A stretch of 64,000 nucleotides of DNA from Apostichopus japonicus (lineage: Eukaryota > Echinodermata > Holothuroidea > Aspidochirotida > Stichopodidae). The stretch spans positions 4,731,501 through 4,795,500 of the forward strand of contig NC_092578.1 of assembly GCF_037975245.1 (NCBI RefSeq), in the 5' to 3' direction. Below are positions 22,935 to 41,560 of the stretch, in pieces (position 1 is the first letter of the stretch; every line of letters begins with the position of its first letter). The notes under the pieces were generated by a model. That model did not search any database. It saw nothing but the letters and a program-made list of their open reading frames with translations, and had not been told where the DNA came from. The translations under genes were made by a program, and so were the position numbers.

Positions 22935-25626
22935 TCTTGTTAGGCAAAGGTATAGGCTGTCATTATTCTTAACAAAATTTGATTGCATGGCCCTTTGCGA
23001 ACTTTGTTCTTTTTCAACATTATTTCGGAAAGCAAAAACCAAGCATCCATGCATAGCAACGGATAAATTGCCCGCCAAAATTCGCTCTTCTGCACCTAAT
23101 TCCTTTCCTTATATATGCTTGTCTCGTCAGCGAGTACTCTCTTCATTTATTTTAATTGCACTCTTAAGGTTAAGTATTAGTTGACCAACTTGACCAAACC
23201 CGTCTACAAATTTACATGAAGTGTCTTTCGTTTTTATCACCATTATTGTATTAATAATGACATAATAAAATTGTTCTCGTCAGCACATAAATAAAAATTA
23301 AAAATTAAAAAAAAGAAGAAGAAGAAGAAAAACACCCTGATAAAACTATGTCCGGGCCAACTTGGTGGGATCAAGAATGCTTCAATAACGTACAAAAAAA
23401 ACGCACTTAAGAGCAAATTATGCCTTTGTCGTTGTTAAATTTCTCTCTTTTTGTCATTACCTAATCCATAGCAACCAATTTGATATTGAACACCGTGTAA
23501 CGTGACTGAATACGTCACTTATATACACACATATATATATATGTATATATATAGCACATCATCACTTGACAACACTTGTATACTGTTGCCACATGCGCCA
23601 CGTGCATTCTTATAGTGACGCGTAATTGCTATTCGGCAATTATTGTTCCACGTAATATATAATGACGAACGATGAAACTCACGTGCTAAGGGTAGGATAA
23701 AAGGCTATCCCGGTAAAACGAAATCAGCCACGATGTAAAACGTTATATTAGTCATGTAAACACAAGACAAATTCCTTCGTTGTTAGACTACCATCAACAT
23801 GTCTCATTAATGTGTAATTAAAAAGAACAGCGATGCAATAAATCTTGAGAGGTTCGGTATTTTTGTTCCTAATTTTAATTAAATTCTGATTGTTTGGGCG
23901 TTTTAATATACTATTGTGCAAAACCAAGTCGGGTTATACACACACCAACTTGCGTGCGTGTGTGTTAGAAAGCGTAGGACACGTAGCCTATTCACTCGCA
24001 AGAGTGATTAATAACCTTAAAACAAAACAGATTAACAATACGTATAATTAAGATTAACAAATCGAACTCAAATAACGCGTTCAGGTTATCCATGGTAGCG
24101 TATGATAAATGGTGGCAAAGGGTGGTATATTGAGCAATTTCCCATCAGTTTAATCATTCATCCCATGAGATCGTATATTTCACGTAGCCTATGCGTTAGG
24201 CTAAACGAAGTTTCCTTTAAAGTTGAATACTTCCGTCAGTTGCGAACCTGGTCGCAAAAACTGGTCCAAGCTAGCTTTCATACAGTCTGAGCATCGATTC
24301 TGCGCAGTAAAGATCGGGTGTGTTGTAGCTTAGCCCTCATAGAAGATCTTGTGTCATGTGCCTCACCCACCCCCACCCCCCTGTTTGGGTCTAGTTTGGA
24401 TATTTGCTACTCTGGAAAAATACCCTGGATTTTTATTTTATCAAGGTGCGTTTTGTGTTGGCGAAGGTAGCCACATATGGGGACTGTAGAATAAGATGGA
24501 TTAGTGCTCAGTTACAAGCTATATAAATCAATAGTCGTCTCCATGCTGAAAACCGCTAAATTAAACTTACAGAACCTAAAACTCGACAATTTAGTTTTAA
24601 GCGATTAAAACTCGTGGTACTGATCAAATCACCTTTTTGCAAAGCGGCTATTCTGAAAATTTGAAGAGTTTTTTATGCATTGTTGTAATTCTCAGGGCAC
24701 AAAGAAGAAGAGGACTTTAAAAGTAAGAAAAAGAAGTAATAATGAAAAGGAAAAAAAGACCCAATCTCTTTTGACATTCTGGAAAATCAGATTAGGGAGA
24801 AGACACTTATGCAATAGAAAATCGACATGTCCAAACAAACTTGTACCTTTCCGTTTTTAAGTGGTACCAGACAGGGATTACTTAGGACCCTCACGGAACA
24901 ATTTATGAGGTAAGTTGTCGGTCAATAATGTAGGAATTATCGGGTAAAGAGGGCTGTAATCGATTCAGTATGATGGTCAACACCAGTAGCAAATCTTCTT
25001 ACGGTTATAGTAATCGTGGAGATAATACCTTCAACAAGACTATCAAAGTCGTTAATGCGAGTACTGAGTATTCTGGCAAAGCTTATTGCAATGTTCTCAA
25101 GATACCTTGAAGCCTTAAAAGTTTCTAATTCATATAGCGGTCCAAGCGTAAATGGGTTTGGTTTCGATACAAGTAGAAAAAAAGTGAATGTATTCTGCGG
25201 GAAGGAAAGAGACTTAGTTGACGACTTGCGTGCATGCGAATGAAGCCAAAACGATTGATTAAGTTATTACAAGCTTTCATAATAATGTAAAAGGTTTGAA
25301 GAAAGGGGAATATATGAGAAAATATGTGGTGGGGTGAGGGGGGGGGGTGGTGAGGTGAGGGAAGTGGGGTGGGAGATACGGATGTGGTGGATGGGGGTGG
25401 ATGGGGTTGTGATGGAAAAACAATGCTATTACATTTTAATCCATTCCGATTGTTTAATTGATTCACAAAATAATAATGAAAGAATTACAATTTACACGTA
25501 ATGATGATATGGAATAATACGAAACTCTATTAAAGTTATGGTATGAAGACACGTCGACAGAACATGAAAGACTTTTGGCAACTGCATAGAATTTATCAAA
25601 CTGCAGCTCCCTACAAATTCTCATAT
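22931..25626. other. AT-rich intergenic DNA upstream of tRNA-Leu
   Basis: No gene was recognised. Minor features are an (AAG)n run at about 23,314-23,330, a short interrupted AT array at about 23,529-23,552, and G-rich strings at about 25,325-25,410. The latter give a proline-rich minus-strand frame that is not credible as protein. Confidence 0.4.
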
Positions 25627-25742
25627 GTCAGGATGGCCGAGCGGTCTAAGGCGTCAGACTCAAGTTATACTTACACAACGTACACTGTGGCGGGGTTTCT
25701 GATCTCCTAATGGAGGCGTGGGTTCGAATCCCACTTCTGGCA
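25627..25742 (+). tRNA. tRNA-Leu(CAA) with a 32-nt intron
   Basis: Delivers leucine to UUG codons in cytoplasmic translation. The acceptor strands GTCAGGA and TTCTGGC pair, with wobbles at 2:71 and 6:67, and discriminator A is 25,742. The A box TGGCCGAGCGG is at 25,634-25,644 and the B box GGTTCGAATCC at 25,721-25,731. The anticodon stem TCAGA/TCTGA encloses the loop CTCAAGT, anticodon CAA at 25,661-25,663. The loop is interrupted after position 37 by 25,665-25,696, the canonical tRNA intron site. A long variable arm (class II) follows as expected for Leu. T5 at 25,746-25,750 is the Pol III terminator. Introns in tRNA-Leu(CAA) are usual in animals. All stems are intact, so this is probably functional. 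Confidence 0.95.
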
Positions 25743-25750
25743 TCATTTTT

Positions 25751-27983
25751 GTTTTTACTTTACTATTCAGATTGTTCAGGATGAATATTTTCTTTTCTTT
25801 TTTCCCTGCTACCCAGGTGGATCTTCAACAATAAGAACATCCTACAATCGTGAGAATTTTCGATAAGCATTTTCGACATCAAGAATTCTTCCCGTCCATT
25901 TTTTTTTACATTTCAAAAGAGTGGCCGTCTCTCATTTACGCGACCAGAAATTTAGACTTCAAAGGCCATCATCGATATTGGCCCGAAGCTTTAGCCTTCT
26001 AAAAATTGCTACAATTTTTTCAAAGTTCTTTTCTTGAGGCACTGATCCTTGAAATCATTCCCAGCCTAGTTCGAGGAATATTGAAATAGGCAAATTGAAA
26101 TTGTCTCAGTGTGAATAAATCCTTTTTTTAGAGTGCAGTAAACATGCTTGTTGACATTTGAGTGAGGACGGTGACCATAATTTGAATATCTAGCATATTT
26201 GGGGCCAATGCCGATGACCTCGAACAACCACTCTCAAATCGTATGAAATTATGTATACTGACCATCGTATTGGGTTTTATACGCTAACTGAAAGTGTGTG
26301 TGTGTGTGATGGTATATAAGGGTGGTAAGAGGAAGGGAGTAAGAGGAGGAGAAAGGGGTAGGGTAAGGGGGAGGGTAGGGTAAGGGGAAGGTTGTAAAGG
26401 GAATGGGAGGGAGATGTCGCTGGGGTAGAGACGTAATACTGGTTAAGCACCAGAGTCAGAATGGCATTGGGTTGATTCGATGGCAGCAACCACTAGCTGA
26501 AAACTTGATTCGTCACAATTTGAAACCTCACCCCTCCCCCGCCGCTCCCTCCCGATATGACTTCTTTACCAATGCATTTATCTGTGCCATCCTCTGCATC
26601 GTAACTTTTAAGCTACACCAGGGAGGACACAGCAGCAGGTTACATGTGGGAATTGTAACCGACTATGACCGAAGGAAACAGGATGAAGACACTGTACCTT
26701 ATACAACCTATATACCTTCCTTAAAGTAAAGCGATTATAAGACTGCCGTCATCTTAAGCCAAGGTAATCGATTGAGATCGAGCCAATCGATGAAATCTGA
26801 TCTGATCCTCTTCGATTGGTATTTGTACTGACTTAATAATCCAAGCCACAAACAGTGTAGTAGTGAACCGTTAGAAAAAGTCCAAAATCCTCCCCATGTA
26901 ACAGAAGAACTTTTCTGTTAAATACGAAATTGGCACGGTTAACCTGACGACCGAACGTAAAATACTCCATTAAAAGACAAGTCCAGCGAGGTTATTTTTC
27001 CCTTCATATTAACGAGAGATAACTTGAAAAATGATAAAAACGAAGCATCTACATTATCTGGTTTACAGGTTGAGAGAAAATGATATTTGACACTTACCCA
27101 CTAGCCCCAAAAATGTTTAACAGTAAGAACATGGTTCTGACCGCACAGATTCACTTTGTCTAGAAAGCCCAAATTATTTACAGAGCCACCATCGCTGGGT
27201 CTTGCTTGTATATCCCCCTCCCCCTTGTCTTTCCTAGCCACTACAGTGTAATACTATTTCAGACCATTTACCTTTATTAATGTAGAGTCATTAAATGTAC
27301 AGTATTGTAACTTACAACGGTGTGAGTTAGTGAAGTCAATCGAAATCAAACTAAAATCAAACTAAATGAAGAGGATTAACGGTCATAAAGCCAATAAGTA
27401 ATCAATAGGATTAAGAGGCTCACGCACCTGTACCTCAAGTTATTTACTGCTAATCTATGAATTAGTCAACGTTCGGCATAAAGAGTAGATCGAAACAATA
27501 CCAAAACCAATTCTACCCCAGTGTCTCTATGGGTTACTAGGTCGACCAAGATCAGATATAGGCCTATGGGAGCAGAGTGAATATGTGACGTCAGAAATTG
27601 TGCTATGGATTCTGAGATCGTGCAGGTGAACGTATACTCTGTGCTACTGTGCCAAAGTGTCCAGCCACAATTTACCAAACTTACAGGGCGCCATCTATTT
27701 CGACGAAAGGCCGCGTCCGTTCAGGTAAATGTGAATTTCGTCAGCTGTTACTCTGTTTTCTACCAACTCTGACCCAATATAAAGAAATGGCGCCTGAATT
27801 ATCCACACATATAAATCCCTTTATTATTATGTATTTTATTAACGTGTTAAACCATCTGTTAAGGGCAGTTATATATCCACGACAGCACGCAGTTAAGATA
27901 AGACAAATATTCTTGTTTACATAGTGCAGAATTGATTTTGAATGTTGATCAATATTCCCTTCATTCCTTGATTTACATATACA
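25751..27983. other. Intergenic DNA; G/A-rich tract
   Basis: A purine-dominated tract lies at about 26,318-26,413 (GGTAGGGTAAGGGGGAGGG-type). A diverged match to repeat family D (ATCTAGCATATTTGGGGCCA, with a preceding GTGACCATAAT) lies around 26,169-26,225. No gene was recognised. Confidence 0.45.
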
Positions 27984-27998
27984 TACACACACACACAG

Positions 27999-28067
<69 letters not shown>
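27984..28067. repeat. (CA)n then (AT)n compound microsatellite
   Basis: About 25 bp of CA repeat (with one GA interruption) leads into about 59 bp of pure AT. Confidence 0.95.
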
Positions 28068-28068
<1 letters not shown>

Positions 28069-28887
28069 TCCCTTCTCACCCACCCCAAGTGCACCCCCTA
28101 AATTAACACGGTTTTTATTTCTCAAACTCTTGGAACTGGTGACGACTGACAAGCTGAGTGTGAACATACTTTCTTCCTTCCTTCGTAACAGAAACTATCG
28201 CGGCTCTCTCACATGATCATATAAGTTACCGTATATATAAATATATTAACATGCTAAAACGGTCCAGGTGGAGCGAGGGGATGAGGGTGGGGGGGGGGGT
28301 TACAAGATACAATATATACCAGGCTTTGAAATAAATCTTTATCTATGTGAGCTTCACCTGACATGTAAAGAAAAAAAGAACACAAGCGGGTAAAGTGATT
28401 GTTCAGTCACTTTTGCATGACTAGTTTACACTCACCTGGCAGACTAACTGTATCAATTGGAACCTCTCCTAACACCTATCCAACCCTCTCGCTCTACCGG
28501 CCACCACTGTTCCCTTCCGTGTCATTTGACGTGACCAGGAATTCATCTTGACAGTGGGCAAATGTATAGCCATTAAGCGATGGTTAATTAGTAACATTAT
28601 ACCTACCGATATGATCTCAGATTAACCGACAAGAAAAGTACAAAGTTAGCAATTCCATGCCGACGATTGCCCCCTTTGATGTGCCTCCTCTACCACGCTC
28701 TTCCGCTACGACACCCTCCCCTATCCCCTAATCTTTTTTCTTTTAGTTTTAACTCATTTATAATTTAGCATCTGATAAGAAAAGAAAAAAGCCTCCTGTA
28801 GTTGGCTGTTCCGTTTACCCTCAGCTATAATTGACATTGTTTACGAAAATGTTTCAACTCCCGAACTATAGAACATTTACGCATTGA

Positions 28888-28908
28888 TGACGTCATCGAC
28901 GCATGCGC
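28888..28908. promoter_or_regulatory. CRE plus NRF1-like half-site, candidate promoter
   Basis: TGACGTCA, a full palindromic CREB/ATF site, is at 28,888-28,895. GCATGCGC, an NRF1-type core, is at 28,901-28,908. They sit in a small CpG-containing patch (CGACGCATGCGCGAGG, CCCGTCGTCCAACGTCGCC) within AT-rich DNA. This pairing is typical of housekeeping promoters. The short ORF at 28,987 begins 80 bp downstream. Confidence 0.35.
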
Positions 28909-28986
28909 GAGGCCCTCCCGTCGTCCAACGTCGCCTGATGTTTGTTAATCTAGTCTTTAAGTGAGTACATCCCTAGACTCGCCCTA

Positions 28987-29256
28987 TTGTTATCGGTGTC
29001 TAATACAGGTGCGTGGATAACAAAAGAAAAGCCATTGGGCGCAATTAAATCGGGCTACACCATGCGTGCAAAGACACCTTTCACCACAAAAGAGTGGCAA
29101 ATTTTAATCAATCTTAGCGGGGGAACACTGTGCACCACGATATACCTGCCTAAGTGTAATGTTGTGGCTATATATTTGGGAGTAAACTACGAGGGTACCC
29201 CTTACCCGACATACGCTTGGTCGCATGCTATGTTTTCAACGGTAGCACAACATTAA
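28987..29256 (+). other. 89-codon ORF of unknown status
   Basis: The open frame runs from 28,987 to a TAA at 29,254 and encodes a mixed-composition peptide (for example GAWITKEKPLGAIKSGYTMR, later CNVVAIYLGVNYEG). It is not repeat-derived and lies just downstream of the CRE/NRF1 patch. TAATACAG|GTGCGT near its start could be a splice acceptor. I recognise no domain. It could be a small gene, an exon, or chance. Confidence 0.2.
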
Positions 29257-29259
29257 TTA

Positions 29260-30054
29260 TAAAATATAGATTTTTTATATATTTTTTTTTACGGTTTTTA
29301 GTAAAACTTAAGCGCTAATATATTTTTTACTGTCTTAGTTTGTTCTATTTAAATTAACAAATACTGGTAGAAAACAATGGCAGACCCTTTTTTTTTTGAG
29401 TTAACCACAATTGCGATAGGTGACATGTACTATATAAATCACGTCAAACCTTTCATTTCGTTGTCAAGTGCTTCGGTTATCACTATGATACACATAATGT
29501 GAAGAAATAGAGAGAGGGGGAGAAACCGACACATTTGAGAGTGAGGGGGGGGGCGTGGGGTAGGGCTAGGGACTGGGTGAACTAAAAATCAATAAACTGT
29601 CTTGTGACGAGGTAATTTACGTTTTTTATTTACCGTTGGTACGAAAAAGACCGGAGAAGGGGACGATGTTGAGAATGAGATTGCAGGAAAGTCAAGGTAA
29701 CTTCTATATCCTGTCAATGTCCAAATGTGGGTTGATGAAAACCCCGAACATGCGCCTAAGTTCAGTAACTGACAGCATGGTCTCAGTGTTTACGATGTTT
29801 CTGTCTTGTTTTGTACCTTTATCAGCATTTCCCAACTCTCATTGAATGCTGAAGTAAAATATGTCAACACAAGAAGAGGCTTACAGTATACACAGTTGAA
29901 GTCTACCCAATCTACTTCTACCTTCATAGAATAAAATTGGTGGATCGACGCGCGCGACATTTCTTTTTAATGCTACTAAGATTGCATCATTATATTTGTA
30001 GTCATATCCACTGTATTAAACGAAATAATAATAATAATAAAATTGTGTAATAAA
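29260..30054. other. No supported gene
   Basis: AT-rich DNA. A G run with GAGAGAGGGG sequence lies at about 29,508-29,555. A 69-codon + frame at 29,636 is unrecognised. Confidence 0.4.
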
Positions 30055-30165
<111 letters not shown>

Positions 30166-31268
30166 CTGTCATGTTCCTTTAAAGTTTGAAGCGCGACCCG
30201 GGCTTTTCTGTATTTAGCTCCCGCTACATTTCGACGCTGATAGAGGCTAATAGGGGAACTGCATAATGTAATCGGATACATTTGTTAAAGCGTCAGCCCG
30301 AATATTTGATGTTTTTGTCAGATATGAAGAAAAAAGGGCCACTATTTGGGTACGGTGTTAGACAAGTAGAAGAAACGTCCAAATTAGAACATGAAACATC
30401 CAATTGGAGAGGTGGATATGCTTTCCAAGATTCTTGGAATAACACTAGACTTATGAAATCAACCAAATAAAAAAGCAAAGATCGTATCGAAGCAAATAAC
30501 AAATAATTTGTCTATCTCTTGCGTGAAACAAATCGGCGATTATGACAGTGTCTTTAAAATCCAGCAGCTGTGAAATTTAATAGATATGTTAGAAAAGAAC
30601 GAGAAATATGAACGTAGGTCATAAAATCGTGATTATTGCATCTTGTATACTTCTACGTGTTGCTTTAAGATTCAACATTATCAAGCACGTTTAACCCTTT
30701 TGCAGTAATGCATATTATAATCAACTTCGGTTTAAAGATTATGTACATTATACATGCGAGCCAAAGAGAAACATTAACATAGAAAAGAAATTGTCCGCTG
30801 TTAGTCTTAAAAGCTTTAAAAAAAATGTAAAAAAATCTGCACTAAATATTCAATACAGTTATTATATGATGTAATTTTTAGTTAAATCAGGACGTCCGTT
30901 ATAAAGAGTACGTTAAAATTCATAGTACCGTTGAAATATTTATTCAACTCACAGTGCCGCATATATAGATCGATGTTATCCTTAACATGTAAGCTATATA
31001 CACACATATAAAGACCCTAAGCGTGCCCTTGTTTGCATTTCTATTATTTGCACATTTCCCCTAATCAGTATTCACATACGGTTTTTGTTTTCAGTGGCCT
31101 GTTTATATCTTAACAGCAAATAGTAAAAGATGTGTTTACAAAACGCGAGCTAAACGCGTCTAACATATACCATCACTACCGAGTTTTGTCCAAACTCAAA
31201 CCGTTGTAGTCGGCTGGTTTACTCTATCAGCCTCTTGTCGTTCGATTGATCGTGCATGCATATCATTC

Positions 31269-31314
31269 ATTGGCTGGAAGGCGTAGTCTAACCTTTTTCT
31301 TAACTTCTGATTGG
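31269..31314. promoter_or_regulatory. Two inverted CCAAT boxes upstream of Ptf1a
   Basis: ATTGGCTG occurs at 31,269 and again at 31,310, 41 bp apart, each an inverted CCAAT box (NF-Y type). GATTGACAG follows at about 31,328. They lie about 600 bp before the Ptf1a start codon, in less AT-biased sequence. No unambiguous TATA box can be set because AT repeats at about 31,535-31,562 obscure it. Assignment as the Ptf1a promoter is inference from position. Confidence 0.3.
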
Positions 31315-31854
31315 CTGAATAAGTATTGATTGACAGACTAAGTATTGCGTGGCGAGCGAGCACCCAAAATGTTTGGAGTGTTAAAAAGAACTGTTAGAAA
31401 CTGATAAATTGTTACTCAAAGTCTCTCATCATATTAATTGCGTAAAAGATTCTCTTCTGGTCAAACCTGACGCAGAATTTTCTGTTCCTCTTCGTTTTAA
31501 AAGAATGATAATTTCGACAGTTTAAGAAAGATATTATATATATATATATACATATATATATGTTAATCGTTTGAAAGTTTTAGCCACGTGGAATTTTCTT
31601 TTTTCTTCTCCGAATATTGTTTGAGAAGAGAGAGAGAGGTGGAGAGCGAGGAAATGCTAACTGTTTGAATCAAAGAATTTGAGGGAGAAACAACAAACTG
31701 TTAAAACAAAAGCGATTTCTGTTTTGGGCTCTTGTTTTGTGTTTCGGTAACTACCAATCGACCGAAATTCTTCATCGATAAAACTCCCTATTTTCTGTTT
31801 GGGCGTTTATTTCTTTTTTTGGCTTCATTCAATTGTCTTTCCTCGAAATCAAAG

Positions 31855-31886
31855 GATTATATATATATCTATATATATATATTTAT
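31855..31886. repeat. (AT)n repeat in the Ptf1a 5' leader or proximal promoter
   Basis: TATATATATCTATATATATA ends only about 15 bp before the start codon. CACGTG, an E-box, sits between them at 31,889-31,894. Whether the repeat is transcribed depends on the unmapped start site. Confidence 0.8.
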
Positions 31887-31897
31887 AACACGTGACC

Positions 31898-34454
31898 ATG
31901 GAAACCCTACCATTCGATCCACACGGTGGGTACTTGTACCCAAACAACCACCATCTTTATCATCCGTACCACAACGGTGGAATGTTCCAAACGGTAACTC
32001 AACCACATCTTTCGAATGGGAGACATGGCGGAGAACATCACGACGGTTCGAAAGCCAGACGGCGGAGAAAACCTAAATGCATCGTGCAACAAGTTCAACA
32101 GAGGCAGGCGGCCAACTTACGGGAGCGGAAACGCATGCAATCCATCAACGATGCATTCGAAGGATTACGAGAACACATTCCCACGCTACCGTACGAGAAA
32201 CGGCTCTCCAAAGTCGACACGCTACGTCTCGCCATTGGGTATATCAACTTTCTGGCCGAAATCATTGACACTGAAGATGGAGAAAATGAGCTGAAAGATA
32301 AAGTAGAGGCAGAAAATCAGAAGAAAGTTATCATTTGTCACAGAGGTCAGTTTTAATCTTAAGGTTTATCCTTCCGTTTTTGCCCCACCCCCCACCCCCA
32401 AGTTCTATTCAAATTCATGTTTCGTTTGAATGTAATTAATGTCCATCTAACCAGATTTCGACGCCTATGTATACGTTGGAAACAGGTAATCCCGGATATA
32501 AACTGTTTGATCTTTAAATGTATAAGTATCGAATACATGTACTTAAATTGTGTCTGCTCAAGAGGTGAAGTATTTTCAACATATCTAAGATTTACCAAGT
32601 TAGTTTGATGGTCGGAACATGCGAACATTATGGGATTCATATTTTTTTTATACTCAATTAATATCACCAGTTATTAAAGAAAAACATATTCTATATAGTG
32701 TAGTTCGTTTTCTCTAGTTTATAGAAAATAGTAAATCAAATGTTTACTTTTAAATATTAAATCAATTAATATATTCTGAGCACATAAACATTTGTAACAA
32801 GAATTATTTCAAAAATAAAAGAGTAAGTGAACGAATGGACCTGATTGGGAAAGTATAAGCAAACTGGCACCTGCAATACAAAAAACGGGCTATATGTAAT
32901 CAACAAAAGAAAAATGGGGGGGGGGGGGTGACACAAACTTCTAAAATCAGTGGGACATGTGAGTATCGTTTCTTAAAATGTCTCCACAAAAGGTCACTTT
33001 TTACATAACAAAATGTCCCTTCATTCGTTACAAAAAAATAAAGGGGTACTTATATTTAAAGCAAGAGGCACATTGCATTTACTAAAAGGGATATTTTGAA
33101 TGTTTTCACAAAATGAAGAGGGGGAGGGCACGTGCTCTAAGGGGGTAGGGGTGGGGTGGGGGGAGGGGCGGGGTGTTCTGTCTGACATTCTGTGATGCAG
33201 GCTTCATTTATATTCTTACATTGCATTCATGACATAGGTTACGCTATAGTTACTTAAAAACGTCGATATTTCACAAGAATACAATGGACTTTTCCAGCGG
33301 GACTATATATACGTTCAGGTTAATTCCCAATTTAAACAGTTCCAACTTTTATACACTGAAGAAAAGAGGATTACATTTCATTGATTCGTATGACAAGAGA
33401 TTACAGGGGAATAACCGTATACTTTAACCTTTAATGGAGGTCTCAATTACTACCAGCCTTTTGAGTAAGTGATTCGACATTACAATCCTAATGTTTAGGA
33501 TCACACTATTTAGTTGGCCCTCTTAATCCTATTTCGATATTCTTCCTTAAGAAAGCTTCGGCCCGATTAAGTCGAGACTTGTGGGTGTAAAGAGAGTACC
33601 AGTTCGTATATTCGAAGTTTTCGAGAAACAGCTTACATAGGCCTATACTCCCATATAATTAGTGTTGATGGTACTTAACCGCTAAACCGTCGGCGTCGAT
33701 GGATACAGTGGGCTTATAATCTGTACACGCCTGCGTGGTTTGCGTACGGTCGTATAGTGATGTACTAACACGAGGTTGCAGGTACACTGTTTTCACATGT
33801 AGCCACGGGCTGTTAAGCATAGATGTGGTGGAAAGAGGGGTGCGGGGGGGGGGGGGGCGGGTTTGCGGTAGAAATAATTTTAATAGTAATTATAACAATA
33901 GTAATAATAATAATAAAGATAATAATATTAATATTAAAAATTAAAATACTAATGACAAAATAATAATTAAATAAATATATAAGTTGCAATTGCCATAACG
34001 ACTGTGTTGATTCTGATGTCTGGATGTACCACTGTTTTTGTAATTTTTATTAAAATTCAATTCATACCAATAAACTTCCTTTTTTGCCCCTTCTAATTTT
34101 TGAATAGGTTCTCCTACTCCAACTGAGACTGAATTTGGACTGCAACCTCTCGCTGGGCATTCCCTTTCGTGGTCTAACGAGAAAAAGAGGCTATCTGCCT
34201 TACACAGCCACACCCTAACGGCTAAGGTTTGGACCCCCGAGGACCCCAGGGGTCTAGTGTCACCTACGGGGTCCACAGAAATGAACACATCTACCGGATC
34301 GGTTGCAGAGTCTCTCAACTTTGATGAGACGGATTCTCTCCTTTCGCCGCTTTCAGACGATACTCACTATTTGACTCTAGCGAAGAGTGCAAACCTCCTG
34401 TCCTCAATGAACAGTTCTCCGAGCAGTCTCTGCAGCTCACCCACACATCTGTGA
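31898..34454 (+). CDS. Ptf1a: PTF1A-type bHLH transcription factor, two exons: 31,898-32,345 and 34,108-34,454
   Basis: Class II bHLH DNA-binding factor, 264 aa. In other animals PTF1A pairs with an E-protein and RBPJ on E-box/TC-box sites and drives exocrine pancreas and inhibitory neuron fates. Visible here: a His/Tyr-rich N terminus (residues 15-25); a basic stretch KARRRRKPK (52-60); the bHLH at about 68-121 with basic region [20 protein letters not shown], loop [12 protein letters not shown] and helix 2 [14 protein letters not shown], all very close to vertebrate PTF1A. The 149th codon plus one base ends at CACAGAG|GTCAGT, and TTGAATAG|GTTCTCC restores Gly150 (phase 1). Exon 2 carries the two tryptophan motifs, [10 protein letters not shown] (W171, C1) and [10 protein letters not shown] (W191, C2), known in PTF1A to bind RBPJ. 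A Ser/Thr-rich tail (198-264) follows. ATG in GACCATGG context is preferred over any upstream start. The bHLH plus both C-terminal motifs exclude Twist, Hand or Neurogenin paralogues. Confidence 0.95.
32346..34107 (+). other. Ptf1a intron, 1,762 bp
   Basis: Bounded by GTCAGT and TTTTTGAATAG and inserted in phase 1 directly after the residues VIICHR. To my knowledge vertebrate PTF1A has its single intron at the corresponding place. Contents are AT-rich with several G runs (about 32,914-32,928; 33,120-33,175; 33,843-33,857) and (AAT)n-like sequence at about 33,890-33,975. No nested gene was seen. Confidence 0.85.
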
Positions 34455-34500
34455 CCCGTCTTGGACGGTAGAACGAACCGAAGAAATGACCAGCCAGGAA

Positions 34501-34506
34501 AATAAA
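34501..34506 (+). terminator. Candidate Ptf1a polyadenylation signal
   Basis: AATAAA lies 47 bp after the stop codon. Other AATAAA words occur in the AT-rich flank (for example near 35,705 and 36,687), so the mature 3' end cannot be fixed. Confidence 0.3.
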
Positions 34507-41164
<6,658 letters not shown>

Positions 41165-41560
41165 ATTTTCTGAGTCATCATCATACTTTTTAATGCCTGG
41201 ATGATAAAGAGGACGAAATAAACTATTGATGGACTAAAAATCTGGAGGATTGAAGGTGTTTTGAGGTATTTTAGAAAATCTTGGATGAAACAAGAAGATT
41301 CCGCAGCGAGAGCTGGCGGATGGGAGGGGGAGCATTATGATAAACTTTGAACCATTCTGGCTCAAAATCTAAACATCATGGTGGCAAAAGTTGAAAGTGC
41401 TGTTATAGCCCAAGCCATCAGCTATCATATGGTGGGTAGGACATGTCAGTTGAAAACTTCTATCTATGCTCTAGCGACCTTGGAAAGCGACCAATTTAGT
41501 GTGTAAGTCAATGGGAGCAAATAATTGTGTTGAGACACCTGTAGGCAAATGTAAGCTGCT
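41165..41560 (+). repeat. Dispersed repeat family C, copy 2
   Basis: Collinear with the reverse complement of 48,690-49,090 over almost its whole length: CATCATCAT...TTTTTAATG, GAAATAAACT, TCTGGAGGATTGAAGGTG, GAAGATTCCGCAGC, ATAGCCCAAGCCATCAGCTA, GGTGGGTAGGACATGTCAGT, ACCTTGGAAAGCGACCAATT, TAGTGTGTA and CACCTGTAGG. Part of it matches 12,330-12,755. No ORF and no clear terminal repeats, so the class is unknown. Confidence 0.75.

Noticed and set aside
31732-32076. 114-codon frame overlapping Ptf1a exon 1
   Set aside because: Out of frame with the clear bHLH coding sequence and starting in the leader; a shadow of Ptf1a.
31892-32356. GTG start and exon 1 read-through stop for Ptf1a
   Set aside because: The GACCATGG start at 31,898 fits the Kozak pattern, and the read-through past the GT donor would lose both C-terminal motifs that exon 2 supplies in frame.
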